From Oscillospiraceae bacterium (GTDB lineage Bacteria > Bacillota > Clostridia > Oscillospirales > Ruminococcaceae): DNA of 43,918 bases. Shown piece by piece: positions 6,526-18,492 of this stretch. The notes beneath the pieces are model-generated. The model was not told the origin of the DNA, ran no database searches, and saw only the letters and a list, made by a program, of their open reading frames with translations. Position numbers and translations under genes: made by a program. Where the stretch lies: contig JAFRUS010000073.1 in assembly GCA_017438745.1 (NCBI GenBank), positions 1-43,918 of the forward strand, read 5' to 3'. Positions within the stretch are counted from its first letter, which is position 1. Each line of letters starts with the position of its first letter.

Positions 6526-8449
6526 TTATATCTTCGTACCAGTTTACCTGATCCTTGCCGTGGTTCTTGGAGTAGTAAAGAGCCTTGTCTGCACGTTCGA
6601 TACAGTCTTCAGGAGTATCGCCGTCATTTATCTTTGTAACGCCGACGCTCATTGTTATATGTCTGTCGGTAAAGTCAAAGTCAGTTTCTTTCAGTTTCCG
6701 GCATACCTTTTCAATGATATGCTGCTGTATCTGAGGATCTTCACCGTAAAGGAAGATGAAGAATTCCTCGCCGCCGAATCGTCCGGCAAATCCGTTGACA
6801 CGCGATATCTCTTTCAGGATCTCGCCGAGACGTCTCAGTACAACGTCACCGTTGTCGTGACCATAGGTGTCGTTTACGCTCTTGAAGTTGTCAATATCCA
6901 TCATGACAATCTGCAGCGTATCATTCGGACGGTGTCCCTTTATCTTCTTTTCGGCCATTTCAAGGAAATATGCTCTTGAAAATACACCGGTAAGATGATC
7001 GTGCTCGACTTTATGTTTGTATTTTGTGGTTTCCTGCTTGCTTTTCTTAATTTCCTGATGAGCATCTTCGATCTCGCTCTGTTTCCGGCGAAGCGTGCGT
7101 CTGTGACGGAAAAGAATGAGAAATGCCACTGTAATCAGTATGATGCCAAGAATAATAACTGTTGCAATATTGTGACTGAAGAACTCGGAAAATGTGAATG
7201 TGTTTTCACGGTGGAGATTGTTCTTTACAGCACTGTCAATCTCGCTCTGGTCAACTGATGCCAGCGCAGTTTCGAGAATACGACAGACAACATAGTTATC
7301 CTTTTTGGAGGCAAAGCAGAATTCGATAGCCGTTTCAAGCTCGGTTATGTCAAGATCACTTAAGTCATTGCCGTCACTGAGCCAGTAGTTCAGAACGTTT
7401 TCCTCGACTATGAACGAGTCGGCAGCGCCTTTGCGGACAGCTCTGATACACTCATCAAAGTTGCTGAAGTGGATGATCTCGGTATCAGGGTAGTTGTCGT
7501 ATATATACATCGCCTCGACAGGGCTTGTCGCCATGACGGCGGTCTTTTTATGTTCCGTGGCACCCTTCGGCGTTATGAGTTCCATTCTGTCCGTCAGTAC
7601 GGCTCCTGTGGATACGGTGTTTTCACGTTCAAGTCTCCACAGATCACGGTAAGCCGGGAACATTGCGTCTATTTTTCCGTTTTCCAGCGCATCGTAAAGA
7701 TCAGTATAGTTCGTGTATTTTACAGCAGAGATGCTTTTTCCGGAAACCTTCGCAAGACTGTTGAAAAGATCGGCCATGATACCGTCAGCTTCGTTTTTCT
7801 TTTCGGTCTTGTCGCTGTACGGCATGTAGTTGTCGAGATATCCTATAAGGATGGTGGAGTGGCTTCCGAGCCACTTTTTTTCGGCCTGTGAATAGCCTTT
7901 TGATTTTCTCTTTCCGAAATATTTACGTGTGAGCTGCTCGCACAGAGCCGGTTCCTTTTCGTTTATCTGTTTCTGTGCTTCGAGAAGGGCACTGAAAAGT
8001 TCCGGATTGTCAGAGGAAACAGCGATAAAATAGTTGTCGTTGTCAGCTCCCGGAAGATCGGCTGCAATACTGTTTTCCGTACCTATTCTGTACGGTGTGA
8101 GACGTATTTTGTCAGCACCTGTTCCGGGATCAAATGAGCCGGAAATACCGGCAACAAGATCGACATCACCTTTTTTGAGTGCCTCGAGCATCTCGTCGAA
8201 AGTTCCGTATTTATATTCATAGCTCCAGCCTGTGTATCCTGAAAGTATCTGGCAGTATTCGTAAGCGTACCCGCTTTTTTTCTCATCGTCTGACGATCCC
8301 GACTGGAATTCAGGAACGTCGGTATAGTATCCGATCGTTACTGTCGCTGCAGCCTCGGCTCTGTCTGCTGCTGTGCCTGCCGGACACAGACAGGATGCGA
8401 GCATGCACAGTGCAGCGGACAGGCTACATATCCTGCGTTTACTGATCAT
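6512..8449 (-). CDS. Membrane diguanylate cyclase with two solute-binding sensor domains
   Basis: The product is 645 residues. A signal/anchor covers residues 1-30. Two periplasmic-binding-protein type 3 (SBP_bac_3-like) domains follow: about 38-185 (V-T-I-G-Y-Y-T-D-V-P start) and about 200-410 (I-L-I-G-Y-L-D-N-Y-M-P-Y start). A transmembrane helix (about 430-455) leads to a short coiled coil and a GGDEF domain (about 487-640). The active-site loop reads G-G-E-E-F at 559-563, a catalytically competent version, and the domain opens with D-H-L-T-G-V-F-S-R. It should make cyclic di-GMP in response to an extracellular amino-acid-like ligand. The start at 8449 has GGAGGGG upstream; a longer in-frame start at 8500 lies in the promoter and is unlikely. 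No clear I-site RxxD was identified. Confidence 0.85.
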   Translation of the reverse strand: MISKRRICSLSAALCMLASCLCPAGTAADRAEAAATVTIGYYTDVPEFQSGSSDDEKKSGYAYEYCQILSGYTGWSYEYKYGTFDEMLEALKKGDVDLVAGISGSFDPGTGADKIRLTPYRIGTENSIAADLPGADNDNYFIAVSSDNPELFSALLEAQKQINEKEPALCEQLTRKYFGKRKSKGYSQAEKKWLGSHSTILIGYLDNYMPYSDKTEKKNEADGIMADLFNSLAKVSGKSISAVKYTNYTDLYDALENGKIDAMFPAYRDLWRLERENTVSTGAVLTDRMELITPKGATEHKKTAVMATSPVEAMYIYDNYPDTEIIHFSNFDECIRAVRKGAADSFIVEENVLNYWLSDGNDLSDLDITELETAIEFCFASKKDNYVVCRILETALASVDQSEIDSAVKNNLHRENTFTFSEFFSHNIATVIILGIILITVAFLILFRHRRTLRRKQSEIEDAHQEIKKSKQETTKYKHKVEHDHLTGVFSRAYFLEMAEKKIKGHRPNDTLQIVMMDIDNFKSVNDTYGHDNGDVVLRRLGEILKEISRVNGFAGRFGGEEFFIFLYGEDPQIQQHIIEKVCRKLKETDFDFTDRHITMSVGVTKINDGDTPEDCIERADKALYYSKNHGKDQVNWYEDIIDKL

Positions 8450-8485
8450 AGTTTCCCCTCCTATACTATAAATCAACTTACCCAT

Positions 8486-8514
8486 ATTATACCACAGCAA
8501 GGCCGGTAATTCAA
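8486..8514 (-). promoter_or_regulatory. Promoter of the sensor diguanylate cyclase gene
   Basis: TTGAAT (8514-8509), 17 bases, TATAAT (8491-8486), giving a short leader of about 30 bases. Confidence 0.6.
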
Positions 8515-8790
8515 GAGTAACTCAGAAAAACTGATCAGTAATAATGATAAATCTTTGCCGGATTTTTGTCAGAGGCAAATGTGTTGCTTTGTCCCGGATT
8601 TCCAGTACTTATTCAAACAAATCAGCGTTTTAATGGAAAATGTAGTGCTTCTTTACACAAAACCCCGACAAAACCAATAGTATATCAGATAATTATTCCG
8701 TACATCATATTGACCTGACAACGTATTTCAGCGGAATTCCGGATTACTGCCCGCGAAATTTATATATTTTTAGAAAAAAAGCTGATTCAG
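8515..8790. other. Intergenic region between divergent genes
   Basis: About 275 bases with no convincing ORF. A weak 6-bp hairpin (TTTGCC with GGCAAA) occurs near 8553-8578. Otherwise AT-rich with nothing recognised. Confidence 0.5.
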
Positions 8791-8793
8791 GGC

Positions 8794-8822
8794 TTTATAT
8801 TTTTAAGCAGTTGTGCTATAAT
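8794..8822 (+). promoter_or_regulatory. Likely promoter of the ATP synthase operon
   Basis: TATAAT at 8817-8822 is preceded at 17 bases by a weak TTTATA. It is positioned about 34 bases before the first gene's start. Confidence 0.45.
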
Positions 8823-8855
8823 AAACATATGCTTTTAGGGAGGATGTAGTAAATT

Positions 8856-9242
8856 TTGGTAAACAAGGAATTATTAAAGGAAATCAGGTTTACTGTCATA
8901 TGCTCATTATGTTTAGATATCATACTTGTGGCTGTGGCTGCGGCTTTTACACCGTTTACTGATGCACTTGCAGGAGCACTTTTCGGGACTCTTCTGCTTG
9001 CTGCCGACCTGTTCTTCATCTCACTTACAGTTCACAGCGTGGTGCGCGGAGCGGTAAGGGGCAGAAACGGATCTGCAAAAATGATATCACAGTATATTCT
9101 GAGACTTTTGTTCCTCGGAGCCGGACTTTACGCGGCACTGGCAATACCTCACATGAATTTCATATGTGCGGCTGTTCCTCTGCTTTATCCGAAAGTCATT
9201 TTTCCGGCCAAAGCATTATTTATCAAGAAGAAGGAGGGATAA
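8856..9242 (+). CDS. ATP synthase protein I-like membrane protein
   Basis: The product is 128 residues with four predicted hydrophobic segments (about 10-30, 34-58, 75-95, 98-118) and a basic C-terminus. As the first gene of the atp operon, 3 bases before atpB, it occupies the place of atpI, whose product helps assemble the c-ring. Sequence identity to AtpI is weak to the eye, so the call leans on position and topology. The start is TTG at 8856; no ATG fits, and GGGAGG lies 12 bases upstream, longer than usual. Confidence 0.65.
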   Translation: MVNKELLKEIRFTVICSLCLDIILVAVAAAFTPFTDALAGALFGTLLLAADLFFISLTVHSVVRGAVRGRNGSAKMISQYILRLLFLGAGLYAALAIPHMNFICAAVPLLYPKVIFPAKALFIKKKEG

Positions 9243-9245
9243 GTA

Positions 9246-10001
9246 TTGGGTTCAAACTCGGGTTTCAAATTAGGTGCAGAAGAAGTTGTTGTAAACGGAC
9301 CTAAGGTGGCGTTCAAAGTCTTCGGATTCAACGTTACCGAAACGGTGATCCTCAGCTGGGTCGTAATGGCCGTCATAATCGGTCTCGTACTGTTTATGAC
9401 ACACAACATGTCCAAGGATCATCCAAGCAAGAAACAGATAGTTGCAGAGTGGATCGTAGAAACGGTCAACGGAATGGTAAGGGATTCAATGGGGTCAAGG
9501 AATCTTGTGTACGCTCCGTACATGGCCACGATCTTTTCGTTTTCGATCTGCGGAAGCCTTATCAGTGTGCTTGGTCTGAGACCTGTAACGGGTGATTTCA
9601 GCGTAACACTTACGTGGGCTCTCATGACGTTTTTCATGATCCAGTACGCTAAGATCAAGAATGACGGTGTTCTCGGCTACATAGTCGGATTTTCCAAGCC
9701 GATCGCACTTCTCACACCGATCAACATTATCAGTGAACTGGCTACTCCTGTTTCAATGAGTATCCGTCATTTCGGTAACGTTGCCAGCGGTATCGTAATC
9801 ACCCAGCTTCTGTACTACGCTCTGACATCGCTCTCACACGGGCTTGGCATGAGCACTTTCCCGGTATTCACCATCGGTATACCGGCGGTCCTTTCAGTCT
9901 ACTTTGACCTTTTCACCGGATTCATGCAGGCATTTATCTTCACAATGCTTACTATGGCGAACGTTGGTTCAGCATATCCGGATGAAGAAGAGGCTCACTG
10001 A
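9246..10001 (+). CDS. atpB: ATP synthase Fo subunit a
   Basis: The product is 251 residues with five or six transmembrane helices. The key segment I-S-E-L-A-T-P-V-S-M-S-I-R-H-F-G-N carries the arginine that faces the c-ring and is essential for ion translocation. The end (F-T-M-L-T-M-A-N-V) is also typical. The start is TTG with AAGGAGGG 7 bases upstream, directly after the atpI-like gene. About 100 bases separate it from atpE, including an imperfect 9-bp hairpin at about 10013-10045 that might adjust expression of the c subunit, which is needed in excess. Confidence 0.93.
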   Translation: MGSNSGFKLGAEEVVVNGPKVAFKVFGFNVTETVILSWVVMAVIIGLVLFMTHNMSKDHPSKKQIVAEWIVETVNGMVRDSMGSRNLVYAPYMATIFSFSICGSLISVLGLRPVTGDFSVTLTWALMTFFMIQYAKIKNDGVLGYIVGFSKPIALLTPINIISELATPVSMSIRHFGNVASGIVITQLLYYALTSLSHGLGMSTFPVFTIGIPAVLSVYFDLFTGFMQAFIFTMLTMANVGSAYPDEEEAH

Positions 10002-10078
10002 GAAGGACGTAATGTACTGCATATACCGCAGAAATGCAGCACGTAAATGAGAAATAATTATTATTTGAAAAATTTTGA

Positions 10079-10357
<279 letters not shown>

Positions 10358-10388
10358 TAACAAATAAAACTGAAAGGGTGTTGACCAT

Positions 10389-10904
10389 ATGGAATTTTTA
10401 TCATTCCTGTCGATTGACTATGGCACAATCATACTCGTACTCATTAACACCTTAATTCTTTTCCTGGTTATTAAGCATTTCCTTTTCGGAAGAGTGAATG
10501 CGATCATCGAAGCCCGTCAGGCCGATGTTTCAAAGACTTACGAGGAAGCTGACAAGTCAATGACACATGCCAAGGAACTCGAAGCTAACTACAACGAGCT
10601 TCTTGCATCTGCAAAGGATGAATCAGCAGAGATCGTAAAGAAAGCCACCAAGAAGGCACAGGATCGTTCAGATGAGATCATAAGCAATGCCAAGGAAGAA
10701 GCAAGCGGTATCATCTCACGTGCAAACGAGGATATCGAACGCGAGAAGCAGCGCGCAATGAGCGAAATGAAGAACGAGATCTCCGGCATCGCAATGATGA
10801 TGGCCGAAAAGATAATTAAAAAGGAAATAAACCAGAAGGATCATGAAGCATTGATCAATGATTTTATTGAAAATGTGGGTGATGAAGTATGGCAGCAGAA
10901 GTAG
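10389..10904 (+). CDS. atpF: ATP synthase Fo subunit b
   Basis: The product is 171 residues. One N-terminal membrane helix (about 10-30, rich in I/L) is followed by a long charged alpha-helical coiled coil (about 35-150, many A-K-E-E and D-E-I-I repeats), the peripheral stalk that holds F1 to Fo. Its 3' end overlaps atpH by 16 bases, which suggests translational coupling. Confidence 0.93.
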   Translation: MEFLSFLSIDYGTIILVLINTLILFLVIKHFLFGRVNAIIEARQADVSKTYEEADKSMTHAKELEANYNELLASAKDESAEIVKKATKKAQDRSDEIISNAKEEASGIISRANEDIEREKQRAMSEMKNEISGIAMMMAEKIIKKEINQKDHEALINDFIENVGDEVWQQK

Positions 10905-11425
10905 CCAAGCTCTATGCAGAGGCGCTGTTCGAATTATTTACTGAAGCAGGCTCGGATGAGAAAATGCACACACAGCTTAATGAATATGCTGAAGTGTTCA
11001 AAACAAATCCGGATCTTACAACGCTTCTTTCAGCCCCGCTGCTTACAGCTGACGAGAAAATTTCCGTTGTTTCCAAAATATTTGATGACAACGGTCTTAT
11101 CTATGATTTTCTCTGTCTCCTTTGCGAAAAGGGAAGAGCTGCTTACTTTGAAGAGATCACTGAAGTGTTCAACGAAAAGTACAATGAAGTCAACAACATC
11201 GTTGACGTACATGTTACAACAAGTGTTCCTCTTACTGAGGATCTTAGGAAGAAACTTGTGGACAAGCTTCAGGCAAAGCTCGGCAAGACAGTGGTTCTTA
11301 AAGAGAAAACAGATACTTCGATAATCGATGGTATAATCATTGATTACAACAACAAGCGAATCGACAACAGTGTCCGTTCCGGACTGGAAACTCTGCGGCT
11401 TCGTGCTGCTGAGGCGGACCTCTGA
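10889..11425 (+). CDS. atpH: ATP synthase F1 subunit delta
   Basis: The product is 178 residues, normal for the OSCP/delta family that links the b stalk to the top of alpha3-beta3. Recognisable segments are the opening A-E-V-A-K-L-Y-A-E-A-L-F-E and the end I-I-D-G-I-I-I-D-Y-N-N-K-R-I-D-N-S-V. The ATG lies inside the end of atpF. Confidence 0.92.
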   Translation: MAAEVAKLYAEALFELFTEAGSDEKMHTQLNEYAEVFKTNPDLTTLLSAPLLTADEKISVVSKIFDDNGLIYDFLCLLCEKGRAAYFEEITEVFNEKYNEVNNIVDVHVTTSVPLTEDLRKKLVDKLQAKLGKTVVLKEKTDTSIIDGIIIDYNNKRIDNSVRSGLETLRLRAAEADL

Positions 11426-11452
11426 CAATATTATAAGAAGAAGGTGTATTGA

Positions 11453-12970
11453 TTGAATTTACGCCCTGATGAAATTACCGGCATCATTAAGGAACAGGTA
11501 AAGAACTACAGAAACAAGATCGAGCTTACAGACGTAGGTACTGTAGTTACTGTCGGTGACGGTATTGCAAATATTCACGGACTTGACAATTGTATGTCAA
11601 ACGAGCTCCTTGAATTTGAAGGCGAAGTTTACGGTATGGCCCTCAACCTCGAAAGAGATTTCGTAGGTGCGGTTATGCTGGGTTCTGATGCCGGTGTCAA
11701 GGAAGGCTCTACAGTTAAAAGAACAGGCAGGATCGTTTCAGTTCCTGTAGGTGACGATATGCTGGGACGAGTAGTAAATGCTCTCGGTGCTCCTATCGAC
11801 GGCAAGGGTGCCATCCTCACAAAGGAAAGCATGCCTATCGAAAGGATCGCTCCTGGTATCATTACAAGAAAATCAGTTCACAAGCCTCTTCAGACAGGTA
11901 TCAAGGCTATCGACTCCATGATTCCTATCGGACGCGGTCAGCGTGAGCTCATCATCGGTGACAGACAGACAGGCAAGACAACTATCGCCCTTGATACTAT
12001 CATCAACCAGAAGGGCAAGGACGTTATCTGTATCTACGTTGCCATCGGACAGAAGAGATCAACTGTCGCAAACGTAGTTGAAACACTCACCAAGGCAGGG
12101 GCAATGGACTATACAATCGTTGTTGCAGCTTCAGCTTCAGAACTTGCTCCTCTCCAGTACATCGCTCCTTATGCAGGCGTTACAATGGGTGAGTACTTCA
12201 TGAACAAGGGCAAGGACGTTCTCTGTATTTACGACGACCTTTCAAAGCACGCTGTTGCTTACCGTGCCCTCTCGCTTCTCCTTAAGCGTCCACCGGGACG
12301 TGAAGCGTACCCTGGTGATGTATTCTATCTGCATTCAAGACTTCTTGAACGTGCGTGCAGCCTGAACGAGAACTACGGCGGCGGTTCAATTACTGCTCTC
12401 CCGATCATCGAAACACAGGCCGGCGACGTATCAGCATACATCCCGACAAACGTTATTTCTATCACAGACGGACAGATATTCCTTGAAACTGACCTCTTCA
12501 ATTCAGGTGTAAGACCTGCCGTAAACCCTGGTATCTCAGTATCACGAGTTGGTTCTGCAGCCCAGATCAAGGCTATGAAGAAGGTTTCATCATCACTTAA
12601 GCTCCTCTACTCACAGTTCAAGGAACTCCAGTCCTTCTCACAGTTCGGTTCAGATCTTGACAAGGATACAAAGGATCGTCTTGAAAAGGGTGAACGAATA
12701 GTTGAAGTTCTCAAGCAGGGCAAGAACTCACCGGTAACGGTTGAACATCAGGTAATCATCATCTATGCGGTTATCAATGATTTCCTAAAGCCGATACCTG
12801 TTGAAAGAATTGCTGAATTTGAAAAAGGACTTTTCACATTCGTCGATGAATCACATCCGGACATCATAAGCTCCATTACCCAGACTAAGGAACTTACAAA
12901 GGAAAATGAAGCTGCCCTTAAGGAAGTACTCAAGACATTCACAGAAAAATTCATGGCTGGTAAAGAATGA
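11453..12970 (+). CDS. atpA: ATP synthase F1 subunit alpha
   Basis: The product is 505 residues, standard length. The Walker A loop G-D-R-Q-T-G-K-T is at 169-176, and the Walker B-like L-C-I-Y-D-D-L-S follows. The signature region [13 protein letters not shown] is complete. It forms the non-catalytic nucleotide sites of F1. The start is TTG at 11453 with an AAGG-type RBS 8 bases upstream, giving N-L-R-P-D-E-I, which aligns with the normal N-terminus. Confidence 0.96.
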   Translation: MNLRPDEITGIIKEQVKNYRNKIELTDVGTVVTVGDGIANIHGLDNCMSNELLEFEGEVYGMALNLERDFVGAVMLGSDAGVKEGSTVKRTGRIVSVPVGDDMLGRVVNALGAPIDGKGAILTKESMPIERIAPGIITRKSVHKPLQTGIKAIDSMIPIGRGQRELIIGDRQTGKTTIALDTIINQKGKDVICIYVAIGQKRSTVANVVETLTKAGAMDYTIVVAASASELAPLQYIAPYAGVTMGEYFMNKGKDVLCIYDDLSKHAVAYRALSLLLKRPPGREAYPGDVFYLHSRLLERACSLNENYGGGSITALPIIETQAGDVSAYIPTNVISITDGQIFLETDLFNSGVRPAVNPGISVSRVGSAAQIKAMKKVSSSLKLLYSQFKELQSFSQFGSDLDKDTKDRLEKGERIVEVLKQGKNSPVTVEHQVIIIYAVINDFLKPIPVERIAEFEKGLFTFVDESHPDIISSITQTKELTKENEAALKEVLKTFTEKFMAGKE

Positions 12971-13000
12971 TCAGCTGTCCTTACCGGAGGTGACAGATAA

Positions 13001-13867
13001 ATGGCTTCGGCTAATATGAAAGATATCAAGCGCCGAATAAAAAGCGTAAAGAGCACTATGCAGATCACTAAAGCCATGGAACTCGTTGCTTCCTCAAAAC
13101 TGAGAAAAGCAAGAGAAAAGGCCGACAGTGCCAAGCGTTTTTTCGACGCGCTCTATGATACCATGTGGGAGATCACAGCTGAAAATTCCACCTTCGATTC
13201 CATCTACTTTTCAGGACGTGAAGTAAAGACAGTTCTGTACGTTGTGATCGCCGGAGACAGAGGTCTTGCAGGCGGCTACAACTCGAACGTTTTAAAGCTT
13301 GCACAGAAAAGAATAGACGAAGCATCGGAGAAATGTGAAACAGCGGTTATCCCGATAGGCAGGAAAGCTGTTGAGTACTTTACCAAAAGAGGATACAGAG
13401 TTGTTGCCCGTTATGAAAACATTGCAGAAAATATTCGTATGAACTCTGCCAAGGAGATCGCCTCAAAAATTATGGCGGCCTTCAAGAACGGTAATGCGGA
13501 CAGGGTAGAGGTCATTTTCACAGATTACGTTTCTCCTCTGTTACAGGAGGCGAAATTCAAGAGTGTTATTCCGCTTGAAAAGCCGGCGGAGGAAGCAAAG
13601 AAGAAAAATGTTCAGACATCATATGAACCTTCACCTGAGCAGCTGTTCGACATAATCATGCCACAGTACATTGCCGGTGTTATTTACGGTTCAGTTTCTG
13701 ATGCATTTGCTTCGGAACAGGCGTCAAGAAGAATAGCGATGGAGAATGCTACTGACAACGCTACTGAGATGATAGACAACCTTTCACTTCTCTACAACAG
13801 AGCACGTCAGGCAACCATCACACAGGAGATCACTGAGATCGTCAGCGGTGCCAATTCACAGGAATAA
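13001..13867 (+). CDS. atpG: ATP synthase F1 subunit gamma
   Basis: The product is 288 residues, the central rotor shaft. The N-terminal helix M-K-D-I-K-R-R-I-K-S-V-K-S-T-M-Q-I-T-K-A-M-E is diagnostic, as are G-D-R-G-L-A-G-G-Y-N and the C-terminal helix with R-R-I-A-M-E-N-A-T-D-N-A. CGGAGG precedes the ATG by about 10 bases. Confidence 0.95.
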   Translation: MASANMKDIKRRIKSVKSTMQITKAMELVASSKLRKAREKADSAKRFFDALYDTMWEITAENSTFDSIYFSGREVKTVLYVVIAGDRGLAGGYNSNVLKLAQKRIDEASEKCETAVIPIGRKAVEYFTKRGYRVVARYENIAENIRMNSAKEIASKIMAAFKNGNADRVEVIFTDYVSPLLQEAKFKSVIPLEKPAEEAKKKNVQTSYEPSPEQLFDIIMPQYIAGVIYGSVSDAFASEQASRRIAMENATDNATEMIDNLSLLYNRARQATITQEITEIVSGANSQE

Positions 13868-15297
<1,430 letters not shown>

Positions 15298-15298
<1 letters not shown>

Positions 15299-15705
15299 TG
15301 GCTTCATTCAGACTCCAGATAATTACCCCGGACAGGATCTTTTACGATGATGAGGCTGAACGTCTTATAGTAAGGACTACCGACGGTGAGATGGGTGTGC
15401 TTGCAAGACACGAAAACTTTGCAGGTGCACTTCCTTCAGGGCCTGTAAGGATCATGAAGGACGGCAAGTACCGTGTGGCAGCTCTTTCATCCGGAGTGCT
15501 CAAGGTGTCTGCTGACAAGACCACTATAATCGCCGAGGCGGTTGAGTGGGCTGACGAGATCGACATCGAGTGGGCAAACCGTTCTGCCGAGGAAGCACGT
15601 GAGAAAATACAGAAGAAGGAAAGCGATAAAGAGCTGCTCTACGCAGAGCTTAAACTCAAAAGAGCCCTTAACCGTATCAACGTGCATTCGGGTAATTACA
15701 AATAA
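15298..15705 (+). CDS. atpC: ATP synthase F1 subunit epsilon
   Basis: The product is 135 residues. The N-terminal beta-sandwich (I-I-T-P-D-R-I-F-Y-D-D-E-A) and the helical hairpin at the C-terminus (A-K-L-K-L-type repeats ending K-R-A-L-N-R-I-N-V) are typical. It couples rotation and limits ATP hydrolysis. It is the last gene of the operon and is followed at once by a terminator. Confidence 0.94.
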
Positions 15706-15716
15706 AAACCAGCGTA

Positions 15717-15755
15717 AAGCGCATGTCAGTTCATCTGATATGCGCTTATTTGTTA
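15717..15755 (+). terminator. Terminator of the atp operon
   Basis: AAGCGCAT and ATGCGCTT pair, with an inner TCAG/CTGA stem and 5-nt loop, followed by the T-rich ATTTGTT. Confidence 0.8.
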
Positions 15756-15807
15756 CTATAGCCAAATTACGACATAGTTAGGATAAGCTATTAGTGCAGT
15801 ATGTCGA

Positions 15808-15836
15808 TTGACTATATAATGTATGTGTGATAAAAT
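15808..15836 (+). promoter_or_regulatory. Promoter of pflB
   Basis: TTGACT, 17 bases, TAAAAT. The predicted transcription start near 15843 leaves a leader of about 317 bases before pflB. Confidence 0.65.
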
Positions 15837-15842
15837 GGATAA

Positions 15843-16159
15843 AGACAATAAAGAGTCCGGTGAGCAAAATCGTCATTTTGTATGAACGAATGTGACACAT
15901 CCGGTTAATACAGGATAAGGTCCGGTATCTGACAATGAAGCAGAGCCCTGATGAACGGAAAATAAAGTTTCCGGCATTAAGTACTGCGGAACCTCAGGTA
16001 TCGGTAAAATTTGTTTAATAACGGTTTTACCTATATTCATGCGAAGAGCGTGACGAGTTGTTCGGCTTCTTTAAATAAAGAGGGGCCGGGTTTTGAATTG
16101 GCTGAAGACAATGTATTAAGACATTAAGTCTTAAGCGAATTTACAGGAGGTTATATAAC
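15843..16159 (+). promoter_or_regulatory. Long structured 5' leader of pflB
   Basis: No ORF of note. Several short hairpins are visible: CAAAAT/ATTTTG (15865-15880), CGGAAA/TTTCCG (15956-15973), GGTAAAA/TTTTACC (16003-16031), CTTCTTT/AAAGAGG near 16065-16085, and a 7-bp inverted repeat TTAAGAC/GTCTTAA at 16116-16134 just before the RBS AGGAGG. TCCGGT occurs three times (about 15856, 15900, 15921). It does not match the ZTP (pfl) riboswitch core by eye. A redox (Rex-type) site could not be confirmed. Confidence 0.45.
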
Positions 16160-18412
16160 ATGGTAGAATTTGAACAGTGGAGTGGCTTCAAGGGTAACAA
16201 GTGGAAGCAGGAAATCAACGTTCGCGACTTTATCCAGAAGAACTACACACCATATGACGGCGATGAATCATTCCTTGCTGGTACAACAGAAGCTACAGAC
16301 AAGCTCTGGGGAAGACTCCAGGAACTCTACAAGGAACAGAGAGCTAAGGGCGGCGTTCTTGACTGCGAAACAGAAATCGTTTCAAGCCTTACAGCTTACG
16401 GCCCTGGCTATATAGACGAATCACTCAAGGATCTTGAAAAGATCGTAGGTCTCCAGACAGACAAGCCTCTCAAGAGAGCTTTCATGCCATTCGGTGGTAT
16501 CAAGATGGCTCAGCAGGCTGCTGAAAGCTACGGCTACACAGTAAACGCTAAGTACGACAAGATCTTTAACGAATATCACAAGACTCACAACCAGGGTGTA
16601 TTTGATGCTTACACACCTGAAATCCGTGCTGCCCGTAAGAGCCACGTTATCACAGGTCTTCCTGATACATACGGCCGTGGCCGTATCGTAGGCGACTACA
16701 GAAGAGTTGCTCTTTACGGTATCGACTTCCTCATCAAGGAAAAGGAAAACGACAAGGCTAACACAGGCGACGGAACAATGACAGATGACGTTATCCGTCT
16801 CAGAGAAGAACTCTCAGACCAGATCAAGGCTCTCCAGGGCATGAAGAAGATGGCTGAGATCTACGGATACGATATCTCACAGCCAGCCAAGAACGCTAAG
16901 GAAGCTGTTCAGTGGCTCTACTTCGGTTACCTCGCAGCTATCAAGACACAGAACGGTGCAGCTATGTCAGTAGGCCGTGTATCAACATTCCTCGACATCT
17001 ACATCCAGCGTGACCTCGAAGCAGGCACAATCACAGAAAAGGAAGCTCAGGAACTTATCGACCACATGACAATGAAGTTCAGAATGGTTAAGTTCGCAAG
17101 AATTCCTTCATACAACGAACTCTTCTCAGGTGACCCGGTTTGGGCTACACTCGAAGTTGGCGGTATCGGCGTTGACGGTCGTCACATGGTAACAAAGAAC
17201 GACTTCCGTTTCCTCCACACACTCGAAAACATGGGACCTTCACCAGAACCGAACCTCACAGTTCTCTATTCTAAGAACCTCCCTGAAACATTCAAGAAGT
17301 ACGCTTCACACATCTCAATCACAACATCTTCTATCCAGTACGAAAACGATGATGTTATGAAGCCGGTTTGGGGCGACGACTACTCAATCTGCTGCTGCGT
17401 ATCAGCTACACAGACAGGTAAGGAAATGCAGTTCTTCGGCGCAAGAGCTAACCTCGCTAAGTGCCTCCTTTACGCTATCAACGGCGGTGTTGATGAAAAG
17501 TCATTCGCACAGGTAGGCCCTCAGTACCAGCCAATCACTTCTGAATACCTCGACTACGATGAAGTTATGAAGAAGTACCTCGTAATGATGGACTGGCTCG
17601 CTGGACTCTATGTAAATACACTTAACCTCATCCAGTACATGCACGACAAGTACTACTATGAAGCAGCTGAAATGGCTCTTATCGATACAGACGTAAGAAG
17701 AACATTTGCTACAGGTATCGCAGGCTTCTCACACGTAATCGACTCACTCTCAGCTATCAAGTATGCTAAGGTTAAGACAATCCGTAACGAAGACGGCATC
17801 GTTGTTGACTTCGATATCGAAGGCGACTTCCCTAAGTATGGTAACGATGATGACAGAGCTGACCAGATCGGTGTAGACCTCCTCAAGACATTCATCGCAA
17901 TGATCAAGAAGAGACACACATACAGAGATTCTGAACCAACAACATCTATCCTTACAATCACATCAAACGTTGTTTACGGTAAGGCTACAGGTGCTCTTCC
18001 TGACGGACGTAAGGCAGGCGAACCATTCGCTCCAGGTGCTTCACCAAGCTACGGTGCAGAACAGAACGGTCTCCTTTCATCACTCAACTCAGTTGCTAAG
18101 ATTCCTTATGAATGGGCTCTCGACGGTATTTCAAATACTCAGACAATCAACCCAGACGCTCTTGGCCACGATGAAGCTGAAAGAGTTAAGAACCTCGTTA
18201 ATACACTCGACGGTTACTTCACACAGGGTGCTCACCACCTCAACGTAAACGTATTTGGTACTGAAAAGCTCCTCGACGCTATGGAACATCCGGAGAAGGA
18301 AGAATACGCAAACTTCACAATCCGTGTATCAGGCTACGCTGTAAGATTTATCGACCTTACAAAGGAACAGCAGCTTGACGTTATCAAGAGAACTTGCCAC
18401 AAGTCATTATAA
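16160..18412 (+). CDS. pflB: Pyruvate formate-lyase (formate C-acetyltransferase)
   Basis: The product is 750 residues, full length. It converts pyruvate and CoA to acetyl-CoA and formate through a glycyl radical, the main acetyl-CoA route in fermenting anaerobes. The radical glycine is Gly725 in R-V-S-G-Y-A-V-R-F. The active-site cysteines lie in Y-S-I-C-C-C-V-S-A (Cys411-413); the family normally shows two adjacent cysteines, so a third sits beside them here. Strong, uniform codon choice (AAG, GAA, ATC, CTC) indicates very high expression. The RBS AGGAGG lies 9 bases before the ATG. The activating enzyme gene pflA is not adjacent and must be elsewhere. Confidence 0.97.
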   Translation: MVEFEQWSGFKGNKWKQEINVRDFIQKNYTPYDGDESFLAGTTEATDKLWGRLQELYKEQRAKGGVLDCETEIVSSLTAYGPGYIDESLKDLEKIVGLQTDKPLKRAFMPFGGIKMAQQAAESYGYTVNAKYDKIFNEYHKTHNQGVFDAYTPEIRAARKSHVITGLPDTYGRGRIVGDYRRVALYGIDFLIKEKENDKANTGDGTMTDDVIRLREELSDQIKALQGMKKMAEIYGYDISQPAKNAKEAVQWLYFGYLAAIKTQNGAAMSVGRVSTFLDIYIQRDLEAGTITEKEAQELIDHMTMKFRMVKFARIPSYNELFSGDPVWATLEVGGIGVDGRHMVTKNDFRFLHTLENMGPSPEPNLTVLYSKNLPETFKKYASHISITTSSIQYENDDVMKPVWGDDYSICCCVSATQTGKEMQFFGARANLAKCLLYAINGGVDEKSFAQVGPQYQPITSEYLDYDEVMKKYLVMMDWLAGLYVNTLNLIQYMHDKYYYEAAEMALIDTDVRRTFATGIAGFSHVIDSLSAIKYAKVKTIRNEDGIVVDFDIEGDFPKYGNDDDRADQIGVDLLKTFIAMIKKRHTYRDSEPTTSILTITSNVVYGKATGALPDGRKAGEPFAPGASPSYGAEQNGLLSSLNSVAKIPYEWALDGISNTQTINPDALGHDEAERVKNLVNTLDGYFTQGAHHLNVNVFGTEKLLDAMEHPEKEEYANFTIRVSGYAVRFIDLTKEQQLDVIKRTCHKSL

Positions 18413-18450
18413 TCTGATAACCTAAAGTACGCGTTATAAAGATTAAATTA

Positions 18451-18484
18451 CGCCCCGCAGATCAAAAGTCTGCGGGGCGTTTTT
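18451..18484 (+). terminator. Terminator of pflB
   Basis: A perfect 11-bp GC-rich stem (CGCCCCGCAGA with TCTGCGGGGCG), 7-nt loop and T5. Confidence 0.95.
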
Positions 18485-18492
18485 ATGTTAGT

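Noticed and set aside
15843..16159. ZTP (pfl motif) riboswitch upstream of pflB
   Set aside because: The conserved core of that riboswitch could not be found; it is also usually linked to purine/folate genes.
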